Below, one piece after another: positions 7,780-16,079 of a DNA stretch of 64,000 nucleotides (its first letter is position 1; each line of letters starts with the position of its first letter). The notes beneath the pieces were generated by a model that had not been told where the DNA came from, made no database searches, and was given only the letters and a program-made list of their open reading frames with translations. The stretch is taken from positions 310,001 through 374,000 of the forward strand of contig NZ_LJHV01000008.1 of assembly GCF_001296025.1 (NCBI RefSeq), in the 5' to 3' direction. The DNA comes from Porphyrobacter sp. AAP60. Its GTDB lineage: Bacteria; Pseudomonadota; Alphaproteobacteria; Sphingomonadales; Sphingomonadaceae. Made by a program: the position numbers and the translations under genes.

Positions 7780-8777
7780 TGCTCCAGCTCCACAATCACC
7801 TTGCCGATATTGGCGCCGGTAAAAAGCTTGGCATAGGCGGTCAGCGTGTTTTCCAGCCCCTGCGTCACGTCATAGGGCATCACCAGATCGCCCGCCTCGA
7901 CCCATTCACGCAGGCGGCGGGTCAGGCTCGGGCCTTCGTGCATGAAATCGGGCGAGAAGAACCCCTCGATCCGCAATCGCCGCATCAGCACCTGATCGAA
8001 CTTTTTCGGCGCGGTGCGGGTGCCAGCGGTGTAATCGGCCAGCAATCCGCACACCGCGATCCGGCCATAGTGGTTCATGCGGGTGAGCACCGCGTCGAGC
8101 AACGGCCCGCCGACATTGTCGAAATAGACATCGAATCCGCCAGCCTTGTCGAGCTGCGCGCCGACATCAGCAGCCTTGTAATCGACCGCGCCTGCGATCC
8201 CCAGTTCCTGCGTCAGGTAAGCGCACTTGGCCGCGCCGCCCGCGATGCCCCACGCCTCGCAGCCGAGCAGTTTGGCGATCTGCACCGCCAGAATGCCGGT
8301 TGCGCCCGCGGCGGCGGAGACCAGCACCCGCTCGCCCGGCCGGGCAGCGCCGGTCTGTTCCACGCCCCACAGCGCCGTCCACCCGTTCATCCCCAGCGGA
8401 CCGAACCATGCGCGGCGATCCTCCACCGTTGGATCAAGCAGCAACGCGCCAGACATCACCGCATCGACCGTGCTGACATCGCTCCACTGCCCGAAGGCGC
8501 GCACCAGATCGCCGGGCGCAAAGCCATCGGCCCGGCTTTCCAGCACCTCACCCAGCACCAGCCCTGTCATCGGCCCGCCCACCGGAAGCGGCGGCTGATA
8601 GCCATCCTCGCGGCTCGTCAGCCACATGCGCGTGCCTGCGTCCATCGAAAGGTGCGTGTTGCGGATACGGATTTCGCCCATCGCCAACGGGGCGAGCGGT
8701 GCGTCCGCCAGCTCCAGCGCATGGGCGAAATCGGTGCCTTCGGGGCGACGGGCAATGCGCCAATAGCGGTTCGTCAT
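7776..8777 (-). CDS. NADP-dependent MDR oxidoreductase (zinc-free, curcumin/prostaglandin-reductase type)
   Basis: 333-residue medium-chain dehydrogenase/reductase. The Rossmann motif is AAAGATGILAVQIAKLLGC, with NVGGPLLDAVL and YGRIAVCGLLADY further on, as in NADPH-dependent 2-alkenal/curcumin reductases. No zinc-binding Cys/His set is visible. These enzymes reduce the C=C of alpha,beta-unsaturated carbonyls. Start taken at the ATG complementary to 8775-8777 (MTNRYWRIA); seven upstream codons are open but lack support. First gene of a two-gene unit with the SnoaL-like gene. Confidence 0.85.
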   Translation of the reverse strand: MTNRYWRIARRPEGTDFAHALELADAPLAPLAMGEIRIRNTHLSMDAGTRMWLTSREDGYQPPLPVGGPMTGLVLGEVLESRADGFAPGDLVRAFGQWSDVSTVDAVMSGALLLDPTVEDRRAWFGPLGMNGWTALWGVEQTGAARPGERVLVSAAAGATGILAVQIAKLLGCEAWGIAGGAAKCAYLTQELGIAGAVDYKAADVGAQLDKAGGFDVYFDNVGGPLLDAVLTRMNHYGRIAVCGLLADYTAGTRTAPKKFDQVLMRRLRIEGFFSPDFMHEGPSLTRRLREWVEAGDLVMPYDVTQGLENTLTAYAKLFTGANIGKVIVELEQ

Positions 8778-8923
8778 GCCCGGCACTGTCCGGCGCACGC
8801 AACGCTACGGCAACCCCGCCTTTTCGCTAGGGGTGTCTGGCCCTGCGGCTATCACTTTGGCGCGGTGCGTAGGGACGATGCCCTTCCTAGTCTTCCGGTC
8901 AATCAGGATAGGGAGAGACACAA

Positions 8924-9871
8924 ATGGCACTCGTCACAGTAATTGGCGCAAGCGGCAGGCAGGGCCTCGCTCAGGTGCGCCAGGCGCTCGCGGCAGGGTA
9001 TGATGTGCGCGCAATCTCGCGCCGCCCGGACGCGCTGGAAGGCGCGCCGGTCGAAGGGGTGGAGCGTGTCGAAGTGCGGCCGATGGACCTGTACGACACC
9101 GCGACATTTCAGGACGCGCTCGAAGGCAGCGATTACATCTTCTACACCCACCCGCTTCAAGCCCGCGCAGACCGCGCCTACCTGATCGGCGAGGTCGGCA
9201 AGGTCGCCGCCCATATCGGGGTCAAGCGTGTCGTCTGGAACACATCGAGCTGGATTCCCGACAAGCCCGGCGATCCCTTCACCTATGGCGAGAACACCAA
9301 GGGCATCAACGCGCTGTGGCGCAGCGGCGCGCCGGGGACGGTCTTCGGTTCCGTGCTGTTCATGGATAACCTGCTGACCAACTGGGCGCGGCCCTTTATC
9401 GTGGGCGAAGGGCGTTATGTGTACCCGCACAACCCCGATCTTCAGGCCAACTGGATCAGCCTTGATGACGTAGCGCGCTTCATGCTCGCCAGCCTCGAAC
9501 GGCCCGACATGGAAGGCGCGTGGCTGAATATCGGCGGGCCGGAGCGGCTGGTCGGCAAGCAGGTGACGCAGTACTTGTCTGACGCGCTGGGCAAGGAGAT
9601 CAAATATGATCCCTGCACGCCGGAAGAATTCGGCCGCTATCTGGTCGAAGCCGCAGGCGACACCATGCCGCCCGAAATGCGCGATGATTTCGCCAAGGGG
9701 ATTCAGGCGTTCTACGAATACAACAACGAAGCCCCGACCAGGCCCTTCGCGGTCGATATGGACCACGTTTATGAACGCTTCCCCGAACTGGAGGGCAAGC
9801 TGGAAAACCTTGGCGACTGGACCAAGCGGCAGGAATGGGGCGAAAGCAATTACCGGCCCGCTTTCGGGTAA
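8924..9871 (+). CDS. NmrA-like NAD(P)-binding protein (atypical SDR)
   Basis: 315-residue protein with the N-terminal MALVTVIGASGRQGLAQVRQ (GxxGxxG). YIFYTHPLQARADRAYLIGEVGKVAAHIGVKRVVWNTSSW is the NmrA/atypical SDR core, and the sugar-epimerase-like C-terminus includes GGPERLVGKQVTQYLSDALGKEI. It lacks the YxxxK pair, as usual for NmrA relatives, which act as redox sensors or as reductases. GGGAGA lies 8 bp before the ATG. It is divergent from the MDR reductase gene. Confidence 0.8.
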   Translation: MALVTVIGASGRQGLAQVRQALAAGYDVRAISRRPDALEGAPVEGVERVEVRPMDLYDTATFQDALEGSDYIFYTHPLQARADRAYLIGEVGKVAAHIGVKRVVWNTSSWIPDKPGDPFTYGENTKGINALWRSGAPGTVFGSVLFMDNLLTNWARPFIVGEGRYVYPHNPDLQANWISLDDVARFMLASLERPDMEGAWLNIGGPERLVGKQVTQYLSDALGKEIKYDPCTPEEFGRYLVEAAGDTMPPEMRDDFAKGIQAFYEYNNEAPTRPFAVDMDHVYERFPELEGKLENLGDWTKRQEWGESNYRPAFG

Positions 9872-9885
9872 TCCGCACTCGTGTT

Positions 9886-9914
9886 CGTCGCCCCGTGTCT
9901 GACACGGGGTGACG
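9886..9914. repeat. short GC-rich inverted repeat, family D (terminator-like)
   Basis: CGTCGCCCCGTGTC (9886-9899) and GACACGGGGTGACG (9901-9914) form a 14-bp stem with one G-T mismatch and almost no loop. It lies between the convergent NmrA-like (stop 9871) and SnoaL-like (stop 9959) genes. Sequence of this kind is scattered between genes in sphingomonads. It probably acts as a bidirectional terminator, though no T-run follows. Confidence 0.65.
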
Positions 9915-9958
9915 ACGGCGGGTCAAGGTCTCAAGCGGCCCGAAAGCTGGCTTCGGCC

Positions 9959-10345
9959 TCACGCACGCGCGGCGATTTCGGCGGCGTCGAAATAGTGGAT
10001 GCGAAGCTCGCGCAGCAGCCCGTCCTCGAAACAACCCGCCTCGCAGATCGTCTGGGTGAAGGGCGCGCTGCCATCCTTGGGATGCATGGTCAGGCGGATC
10101 ACCATCACCGCCCATGTCTCGCCCCCGGTGCAGTCTAGCATTTCGAGACTGGTATCGGCCCAGGTGCCATACATCGCGGCAGCGCAGCGTTGCAGCGCAT
10201 CCTTGCCCCGCCATTCACCCGCAAAGGGCAGCGAATTGGCTTCGTAAAGCACGAAATCGGGGTGGATCAGCGCCTCGACCGCATCCCAATCGCGGGTGCC
10301 GGCGGTGGCATAGACCTTCGCCAGAAGTTCTCTGGGCGTGCTCAC
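9959..10345 (-). CDS. NTF2/SnoaL-like protein (nuclear transport factor 2 family)
   Basis: 128-residue SnoaL-like protein, VSTPRELLAKVYATAGTRDWDAVEALIHPDFVLYEA, followed by PFAGEWRGKDALQRCAAAMYG and the strand EDGLLRELRIHYFDAAEI. It starts at a GTG complementary to 10343-10345 that overlaps the lipoyl-protein stop by four bases, so it is translationally coupled to the 2-oxoacid dehydrogenase genes. The coupling suggests it handles the same substrate or product. Third NTF2-like protein in 10 kb. Confidence 0.8.
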   Translation of the reverse strand: MSTPRELLAKVYATAGTRDWDAVEALIHPDFVLYEANSLPFAGEWRGKDALQRCAAAMYGTWADTSLEMLDCTGGETWAVMVIRLTMHPKDGSAPFTQTICEAGCFEDGLLRELRIHYFDAAEIAARA

Positions 10346-10575
10346 TCTTCGATGGTGCCGATCAAATCGCCGACCTTGTAGACCGCGCCTTCCTCGCCCG
10401 TCGGGTGGATGATCCCGCTGGCCTGGGCTTCGATCTCGGTTGTGCTCTTGTCGGTTTCGACGGTGTAGATGATCTCGCCCTTCTCGACGCGCTCGCCCTC
10501 GCCGAACATCCATTCGACGAGAGTCATTTCAACCGCGCTCATGCCGAGCTTGGGGATGCGGATTTCCGATGCCAT
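10342..10575 (-). CDS. free-standing lipoyl (biotinyl/lipoyl) carrier domain
   Basis: 77 residues that are almost exactly one lipoyl domain: IRIPKLGMSAVEMTLVEW, then VETDKSTTEIEA with the modified Lys43, then an end GDLIGTIEE. The ATG lies directly behind the E1-beta stop. In canonical 2-oxoacid dehydrogenases this domain is the N-terminus of a large E2 acyltransferase; here the protein stops after the domain, with no peripheral-subunit-binding or catalytic E2 part. It presumably accepts an acyl group from E1 on a lipoamide arm. Confidence 0.9.
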   Translation of the reverse strand: MASEIRIPKLGMSAVEMTLVEWMFGEGERVEKGEIIYTVETDKSTTEIEAQASGIIHPTGEEGAVYKVGDLIGTIEE

Positions 10576-11562
10576 TTAGTGCTTACCTACCGATGCTTTG
10601 ATCTGGGCGATCATGTCAGACTTCTGCGGAATCCAGGCCTGCTCAAGATGCGAGGCAAATGGCACCGCCGAGAACGTCCCGCCGATGCGCCGGACGGGGC
10701 CCTTCAGGCTGTCCCAGCACTTTTCCTGGATATTGGCGGCGATTTCCGCGCCGGTGCCGAAGGGGCGCACCGCTTCGTGCAGGGTAATCGCACGGCCGGT
10801 CTTGCGAACGGAGGCCAGCACGGTTGCCTCGTCGTAAGGCGCGATGGTGCGCAGGTCGATCACCTCGACGCTGATGCCCTCTTTTTCCAATTCGCCCGCC
10901 ACTTCGAGCGCATCGAGCACGGTGCGGCCATAGGTGATGATCGAGATATCGCTGCCCTCGCGCGCCACAGCCGCCTTGCCGAGCGGCACGCGGTAGCCCG
11001 GGCCAGGGTCTTCGGCTTTGAGGCCGTAACACAGGATGTTCTCGATGAAGATCACCGGGTCGTTCGCGTCGATGCTCGCGCGCATCAGTCCGCGCGCATC
11101 GGCGGGGTTCGAAGGCGTCACCACATGAATCCCCGCAACATGCGCGAACCACGCCTCCAGCATGTCCGAATGCTGCCCGCCGAAGCCGACGCCAACGCCG
11201 GTGGTGGTGCGGATCACCATCGGGCACGGGGTCTGCCCGCCCGACATGAAGCGCAGCTTGGCCGCGTGGTTGACGATCTGGTCCATGCACACGCCGACGA
11301 AGTTCATCAGCATGATCTCGGCAATCGGACGCTGTCCGGCGAGCGCCGCACCGACCGCCGCGCCGATGATCGCGGTTTCGGAAATAGGCGTCGCGCGGAT
11401 GCGGTGCTCGCCGTATTTCTCGGTCAGGCCGGATGTGACCTTGAACACGCCCCCGCCCTGCTTGGCGGAGACATCCTCGCCAAGGCAGAACACGCCGGCA
11501 TCTTCAGCCATCGCCTCGTCGATGGCGAGGTTCAGCGCCTGGGTCATGGTGATCTGGGCCAT
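10576..11562 (-). CDS. 2-oxoacid dehydrogenase E1 component, beta subunit
   Basis: 328-residue transketolase-like beta subunit. The sequence MTQALNLAIDEAMAEDAGVFCLGEDV has the conserved Glu that activates thiamine diphosphate, followed by HRIRATPISETAIIGAAVGAALAGQRPIAEIM. IITYGRTVLDALEVAGELEKEGISVEVIDLRTIAPYD is the C-terminal domain core. It forms an alpha2beta2 heterotetramer with the upstream alpha subunit. Its ATG (11560-11562) overlaps the alpha stop (ATGA). The acetoin- or pyruvate-type subclass cannot be decided. Confidence 0.9.
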   Translation of the reverse strand: MAQITMTQALNLAIDEAMAEDAGVFCLGEDVSAKQGGGVFKVTSGLTEKYGEHRIRATPISETAIIGAAVGAALAGQRPIAEIMLMNFVGVCMDQIVNHAAKLRFMSGGQTPCPMVIRTTTGVGVGFGGQHSDMLEAWFAHVAGIHVVTPSNPADARGLMRASIDANDPVIFIENILCYGLKAEDPGPGYRVPLGKAAVAREGSDISIITYGRTVLDALEVAGELEKEGISVEVIDLRTIAPYDEATVLASVRKTGRAITLHEAVRPFGTGAEIAANIQEKCWDSLKGPVRRIGGTFSAVPFASHLEQAWIPQKSDMIAQIKASVGKH

Positions 11563-12530
11563 CAGGCGGTCTCCTCCAGCACGTCTTTGTAGATTTCATC
11601 GGTGTCCGGCAGCGGCGCATCAAGTGCGTGCTGCACCGCTGCATCGATCTGGGCATTGATATCGGCCACGATGGCGTCGAGTTCTTCCTCGGTGAACTGG
11701 TGATCCAGCATCACCTGCCGCAGCTTGGGCAGCGGGTCTTCGGCCTTCATTTCGGCGATGTGTTCAGGCGGCATGTAGCTGAAGTCGGCGCCGAAGAAGT
11801 GGCCCATCATGCGGTAACACATGGCCTCCACCAGCGTCGGCCCTTCGCCCGCCCGCGCCCGCGCAACGGCCTCCTGCATCGCAGGGTAAATCTGGTGGAC
11901 GTCATTGCCGTCAACCGTCACGCCCTTCATCCCGTAGCCCGCGGCGCGGCTGGCAATGTTGGGGCTGTCGGTATGGTCGGCGTAAGATGTGTGTTCGCCG
12001 TAACGGTTGTTCTGGCACAGGAAGATCACGGGCAGCTTGTAGAGCTGGGCCATGTTCATCGCTTCGTGGAAGCCGCCGATATTGGCCGCGCCGTCGCCGA
12101 AGCTGACCACCGTGACCCTGCCATCGCCGTTGTTCTGGCTCGCCATCGCAAGCCCGTTGGCAATCGGCAGGCCGCTGCCGACCACGCCTGTCGTCACCAT
12201 GATGCCGGTTTCCGGATCGGTGATGTGCATGGTGCCGCCCTTGCCCTTGCAGGTGCCGGTCGCCTTGCCGAGGCATTCGCCCCACCACTTTTCCATCGGA
12301 ATGCCCTTGGCGGTCTGTTCGCCCTGCCCGCGATAGGTGCAGACGACGTAATCGTCCTTTTCCAAGGCCGCCATCGCGGCTGCCGAGACCAGCTCCTGCC
12401 CGCGCACGCAGTAATACATCACCGCCACCTTGCCGCCCATCAGCAGCTCGCGGAACTTCTCGTCCGTGCGGTTAACCTTCATCGTGCGGGTGTAGATGTC
12501 GAGCAGCTTGTCGCGGTCGATTTGCGCCAT
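11562..12530 (-). CDS. 2-oxoacid dehydrogenase E1 component, alpha subunit
   Basis: 322-residue E1-alpha. It has the thiamine diphosphate motif FGDGAANIGGFHEAMNMAQL ending at the Asn of CQNNRYGEHTSY, preceded by GKGGTMHITDPETGIMVTTGVVGSGLPIANGLA. It decarboxylates a 2-oxoacid and passes the acyl unit to lipoamide. ATG 12530 has an AGGTG six bases upstream; the frame is open three codons further to a GTG. First gene of the E1-alpha, E1-beta, lipoyl, SnoaL operon. Confidence 0.9.
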   Translation of the reverse strand: MAQIDRDKLLDIYTRTMKVNRTDEKFRELLMGGKVAVMYYCVRGQELVSAAAMAALEKDDYVVCTYRGQGEQTAKGIPMEKWWGECLGKATGTCKGKGGTMHITDPETGIMVTTGVVGSGLPIANGLAMASQNNGDGRVTVVSFGDGAANIGGFHEAMNMAQLYKLPVIFLCQNNRYGEHTSYADHTDSPNIASRAAGYGMKGVTVDGNDVHQIYPAMQEAVARARAGEGPTLVEAMCYRMMGHFFGADFSYMPPEHIAEMKAEDPLPKLRQVMLDHQFTEEELDAIVADINAQIDAAVQHALDAPLPDTDEIYKDVLEETA

Positions 12531-12571
12531 GTGTGTCACCTCATTGATCCTGTCCGGATCGCTTCATTGTT

Positions 12572-12636
12572 CCGTTCGTGTCGAGCGTAGTCGAGACACC
12601 TCGAGCTAGCCTCTCGACTACGCTCGAGGCGAACGG
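12572..12636. repeat. dispersed inverted-repeat element, family C (copy 1)
   Basis: 65-bp element. Left arm CCGTTCGTGTCGAGCGTAG runs from 12572. The right arm, ending at 12636 with GCTCGAGGCGAACGG, is its complement with two mismatches over 25 bp. It lies between two minus-strand genes (SDR below, E1-alpha above), just upstream of E1-alpha. A second, slightly longer copy is at 28167-28237 between etfB and etfA. Confidence 0.8.
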
Positions 12637-12646
12637 AGGTTGGTGT

Positions 12647-13411
12647 TTAGAACTGCACTCTTTGCGTGAACCCGCCATCGACGACGATATTCGCGCCGGT
12701 CATGTAAGGCACCGCCGGGCTGGCGACGAATACGATCGCTTTCGCCACCTCCACCGGCTCGCCAAAGCGGCCCGTGGGCATCTTGGCGAGGGTGGCGTCG
12801 TAGAGCGGCTTCATATGCTCCTCGATCACTTCCCAGTTGCCGCCCTTGTAATAGACCGCGCCGGGGCTGACCGTGTTCACCCGGATGCCCTGCGCCGCGA
12901 GCGCCTGCGACAATTGCGAGGCATAGGTGATCAGCGCCGCCTTCAGCGCGTTGAACGGGTTGGGCGCGATGAAGGTTTCGAGCGCGGCGGTGGATGAGAG
13001 CATCACGATGGAGCCGGTTTCCGATGCCTCGAGATAAGGCGTCAAGGTCTCGACCGCATAGGCCGCGCCCTTGATGTCCATATCAAGGCAGGCCTGCCAG
13101 TCCCCCGCCCCGCCGGTGCCCGAAGCGCTGGCGGTGTGGACGAAGATATCGCAGCCGCCCAGTTCCTGCGCGGCCTTTTCCAGCCACGCCTGATAGGCAT
13201 CGGTGCCGGATGCCATGTCGAACACTTCGGCAAACACCTTGCCCGGCCCGGCGGCGTCGATTTCGGCCTTGGCGGCTTCGATCTTGTCTTCCTTGCGGCT
13301 GAAAAAGGCGACATCCGCGCCCTCGGCGGCGAACAGCTTCAATGATTGCAGGCCAAGGCCATGCGCCCCGCCGTTCATGATGACCTTCTTGCCCTTGAGT
13401 CCCAGATCCAT
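12647..13411 (-). CDS. SDR-like protein with Phe in place of the catalytic Tyr
   Basis: 254-residue SDR fold: NGGAHGLGL (13-21) as cofactor loop, SS at 139-140, and C-terminal YMTGANIVVDGGF. The expected Tyr-x3-Lys is Phe153-Asn-Ala-Leu-Lys157 (codon TTC, complement of 12953-12955). The proton-donating Tyr is therefore absent, while Ser and Lys remain. It may bind NAD(P) without normal carbonyl chemistry, or use another residue. GGGAGAGGT precedes ATG 13411. Divergent from rlmJ. Confidence 0.85.
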   Translation of the reverse strand: MDLGLKGKKVIMNGGAHGLGLQSLKLFAAEGADVAFFSRKEDKIEAAKAEIDAAGPGKVFAEVFDMASGTDAYQAWLEKAAQELGGCDIFVHTASASGTGGAGDWQACLDMDIKGAAYAVETLTPYLEASETGSIVMLSSTAALETFIAPNPFNALKAALITYASQLSQALAAQGIRVNTVSPGAVYYKGGNWEVIEEHMKPLYDATLAKMPTGRFGEPVEVAKAIVFVASPAVPYMTGANIVVDGGFTQRVQF

Positions 13412-13616
13412 AGCGCACCTCTCCCTGGTCGCGGTTGTGATCACAGGGGATAGCCGAGTGGGGGGGCGGGGCGTATCGTCAATTTTGGGGGTGGCTGCCT
13501 ATGCCGCCTGACAGAGCCGAGGTGTGCGCGCCGCACAGGCTTGCAGACAGGGCGGCCTCGGGACGATAGGGACGCACAACGGCAAGACGGACAATCGCAA
13601 GGTTCACGCATCCCCC

Positions 13617-14459
13617 ATGAATTACCGCCACTCCTTCCATGCCGGCAACAGCGCCGATGTGGTCAAGCACGCCCTGCTGATCGCGCTGGTACAGGCGTTG
13701 CAGCAAAAGCCTTCCGCGCTGACGCTGATCGACACCCATGCCGGCTGCGGGCTCTACGATCTCCAGAGCGACGCGGCGCAGCGCACGGGCGAGGCTGCGG
13801 GCGGCGTGATGCGCGCCTTTGCCGATGCAAATCCGTTGCTGGATGACTACCGCGCCGCCGTTCAGGCGGTGAATACGGGCGCAGCCATGCCCGCGGGCCT
13901 GCGTCTCTATCCCGGCAGCCCGCACATTCTGGCAGGGCTGCTGCGCCCGCAGGATGCGCTGATCCTCAATGAAAAGCATCCCGAAGACGCCAACCTGCTG
14001 CGCGCCGCGATGCGCGGCACCCCGGCGGCAGTGCACGAACGCGATGCCTACGAGCTGTGGCTGGCGATGCTGCCGACGCGCAGCCCGCGCGGTGTGGTGG
14101 TGGTCGACCCACCCTACGAGCAGACCGACGAGCGCGCCCGCATCACCGCCACGCTCGCTACCGCGCACCGCAAGTGGGCGCATGGCGTGACGGTCATCTG
14201 GTATCCGCTGAAGGACCGCGCGGCACATCTGCGCTGGAAGGACAAGCTGCGCCAGACCGGCATCGCGAAGTTCCTGACGGTGGAGCACTGGCTCTATGAC
14301 ACCGACCAGCCCGGGCTGTATAATGGCGCCGGGCTGTTCATCGTCAATCCGCCCTACGCCTTCACGCAAAGTCTGCCGCTGCTGCTGGAAGCCCTGCGCG
14401 CTGCATTGGCGCCCGAGGGGCACAGCGGTACAATCACGGCAGAATGGTTGCGCGCATAA
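13617..14459 (+). CDS. rlmJ: 23S rRNA (adenine(2030)-N6)-methyltransferase RlmJ
   Basis: 280-residue RlmJ. The diagnostic N-terminus is MNYRHSFHAGNSADVVKHALL, followed by TLIDTHAGCGLYDL (SAM-binding loop) and VVVVDPPYEQ, the catalytic DPPY of N6-adenine methyltransferases. It methylates A2030 of 23S rRNA (E. coli numbering). The start at ATG 13617 matches the family N-terminus; the longer frame from 13524 is not conserved-looking. Single gene, divergent from the SDR-like gene. Confidence 0.93.
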   Translation: MNYRHSFHAGNSADVVKHALLIALVQALQQKPSALTLIDTHAGCGLYDLQSDAAQRTGEAAGGVMRAFADANPLLDDYRAAVQAVNTGAAMPAGLRLYPGSPHILAGLLRPQDALILNEKHPEDANLLRAAMRGTPAAVHERDAYELWLAMLPTRSPRGVVVVDPPYEQTDERARITATLATAHRKWAHGVTVIWYPLKDRAAHLRWKDKLRQTGIAKFLTVEHWLYDTDQPGLYNGAGLFIVNPPYAFTQSLPLLLEALRAALAPEGHSGTITAEWLRA

Positions 14460-14510
14460 GGCCGCATCTGCGTGGGCCGGTGCCATCGGGTGTGGGGGTG
14501 TCTCGGGCGA

Positions 14511-14585
14511 TGGTGCTGCTGGGGAGGATTGAACTCCCGACCTCGTCATTACCAATGACGCGCTCTACCACTGAGCTACAGCAGC
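14511..14585 (-). tRNA. tRNA-Thr (anticodon GGT)
   Basis: Reading the complement from 14585: acceptor GCTGCTG pairs with CAGCAGC, followed by encoded CCA (14511-14513). D-arm GCTC...GAGC, anticodon stem CGTCA/TGACG around loop TTGGTAA (anticodon GGT), and T-arm GGGAG-TTCAATC-CTCCC. All four arms pair fully. It lies 51 bp past the rlmJ stop on the opposite strand. Confidence 0.95.
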
Positions 14586-14672
14586 CCGGATCAGGCGGGC
14601 GCTATTGTCGCGCTTCCGCCACTTGTCAAGCCGGGCTTGATGCCAATCACAGTTAAGGCCAAGGCGTTGCTC

Positions 14673-14846
14673 ATGAATGAAGTCTCCCGCAAGAATATGT
14701 CCCCGGCCCAGGCAAGGGAAGACCGGCTGGCGGCCAAACTGCGCGAAAACCTGCGGCGCAGGAAGGCGCAGGCCCGGGCGACTGCCGATATTGGTAGCGA
14801 TTCGGAAACGACGCAGCCCCTTCCCTTTCCGCCCGGCGAGGGCTAA
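14673..14846 (+). CDS. small conserved basic protein (function unknown)
   Basis: 57-residue protein MNEVSRKNMSPAQAREDRLAAKLRENLRRRKAQARA... with an acidic/Pro-rich tail ending FPPGEG. The RLAAxLRENLRRRKAQARA pattern recurs, as I recall, in short alphaproteobacterial proteins without known function. The strongly basic amphipathic helix could bind nucleic acid or membrane. ATG 14673 is preferred; the frame also opens at 14640 and 14637. It lies between tRNA-Thr and gpmA and its start is close to the tRNA on the other strand. Confidence 0.6.
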   Translation: MNEVSRKNMSPAQAREDRLAAKLRENLRRRKAQARATADIGSDSETTQPLPFPPGEG

Positions 14847-14901
14847 CGCCGCGCGCTCTTGCTGGATACGCAACCGAGCCCAACAAACGCCCGGAGACAC
14901 A

Positions 14902-15588
14902 ATGCCCAAGCTTATCCTTGTCCGCCACGGCCAGAGCCAGTGGAACCTCGAAAACCGCTTCACCGGCTGGTGGGATGTCGATCTGACCCCGCAAGGCGTG
15001 GCCGAAGCGACAGCGGCAGGCGTGCTGCTGAAAGACAAGGGCGTGCTGCCCACCCGCGCTTTTACCTCGCTCCAGACGCGCGCGATCAAGACGCTGCATC
15101 TGGCGCTGGAATCGGCAGGGCGGCTGTGGATTCCCGAGATCAAGGACTGGCGGCTGAATGAACGCCACTATGGCGGGCTGACGGGCCTCGACAAGCAGGA
15201 AACCCGCGACAAGCATGGTGACGAACAGGTGCTGATCTGGCGCCGCAGTTTCGATGTGCCGCCGCCGGTGATCGAAGCGGGCAGTGCTTTCGATCTCGCG
15301 GCAGACCCGCGTTATGAAGGGATCGCGGTACCGCAGGCCGAAAGCCTGAAGCTGACGATCGAGCGGGTGCTGCCCTATTGGGAAAGCACCATCCTGCCGG
15401 TGCTGGCCAGCGGCGAGACGGTGATCATCTCCGCCCACGGCAATTCCCTGCGCGCACTGGTCAAGCACCTGTCGGGCATTTCGGATGCGGACATCACCGA
15501 TCTCGAGATTCCCACCGGCCAGCCGATCATCTATGATTTCGATGCGGCAATGGTGCCGGGGGCGCGTTATTATCTGAAGGACGCATGA
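14902..15588 (+). CDS. gpmA: 2,3-bisphosphoglycerate-dependent phosphoglycerate mutase
   Basis: 228 residues. N-terminal [23 protein letters not shown] contains the phosphorylated His of [29 protein letters not shown] and the second His in [11 protein letters not shown] complete the active site. Interconverts 3- and 2-phosphoglycerate in glycolysis/gluconeogenesis. CGGAG lies 8 bp before ATG 14902. Its stop overlaps the purE start, making an unusual glycolysis-purine coupling. Confidence 0.95.
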   Translation: MPKLILVRHGQSQWNLENRFTGWWDVDLTPQGVAEATAAGVLLKDKGVLPTRAFTSLQTRAIKTLHLALESAGRLWIPEIKDWRLNERHYGGLTGLDKQETRDKHGDEQVLIWRRSFDVPPPVIEAGSAFDLAADPRYEGIAVPQAESLKLTIERVLPYWESTILPVLASGETVIISAHGNSLRALVKHLSGISDADITDLEIPTGQPIIYDFDAAMVPGARYYLKDA

Positions 15589-16079
15589 TGGAAGCCACGG
15601 GGGGACGCGTTGCCATCGTCATGGGCAGCCAGTCGGACTGGCCGACCATGAAAGCCGCCGCCGAAGTGCTGGACGAGCTGGAAGTGCCTTACGAAGCGCG
15701 CATTACCTCGGCCCACCGCACGCCTGACCGGATGGTGGCTTTCGCCAAGGGCGCGGAGGGCGAAGGCTTCGATGTCATCATCGCCGGCGCGGGCGGCGCG
15801 GCGCACTTGCCCGGCATGATCGCCAGCATGACCCACCTGCCGGTGCTGGGCGTGCCGGTGCAGTCCAAGGCTTTGAGCGGCATGGATAGCCTGCTGTCGA
15901 TCGTGCAGATGCCGGGCGGGGTGCCGGTCGGCACGCTGGCGATCGGTGAGGCAGGCGCGAAGAACGCCGGGCTGCTGGCCGCAGCGATCCTCGCGCTGGG
16001 GGACAAGGATTTGTCCGAACGCCTGCAGGATTGGCGCGCTGCCAAAAGCGCTGCCGTGGCAGAGGCTCCGCAAGACTGA
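15585..16079 (+). CDS. purE: N5-carboxyaminoimidazole ribonucleotide mutase
   Basis: 164 residues with [42 protein letters not shown] (SGSDSD-like phosphate site and SAHRTP), [25 protein letters not shown] and [17 protein letters not shown]. Class I PurE converts N5-CAIR to CAIR in purine synthesis. Either ATG (15585 or 15588) could start; both overlap the gpmA stop. Followed immediately by purK, its upstream pathway partner. Confidence 0.95.
   Translation: MMEATGGRVAIVMGSQSDWPTMKAAAEVLDELEVPYEARITSAHRTPDRMVAFAKGAEGEGFDVIIAGAGGAAHLPGMIASMTHLPVLGVPVQSKALSGMDSLLSIVQMPGGVPVGTLAIGEAGAKNAGLLAAAILALGDKDLSERLQDWRAAKSAAVAEAPQD

Noticed and set aside
13436-13445. TGTGATCACA palindrome resembling a CRP/FNR site
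   Set aside because: The half-sites are directly adjacent instead of separated by six bases as in CRP sites, and a 10-mer palindrome can occur by chance.
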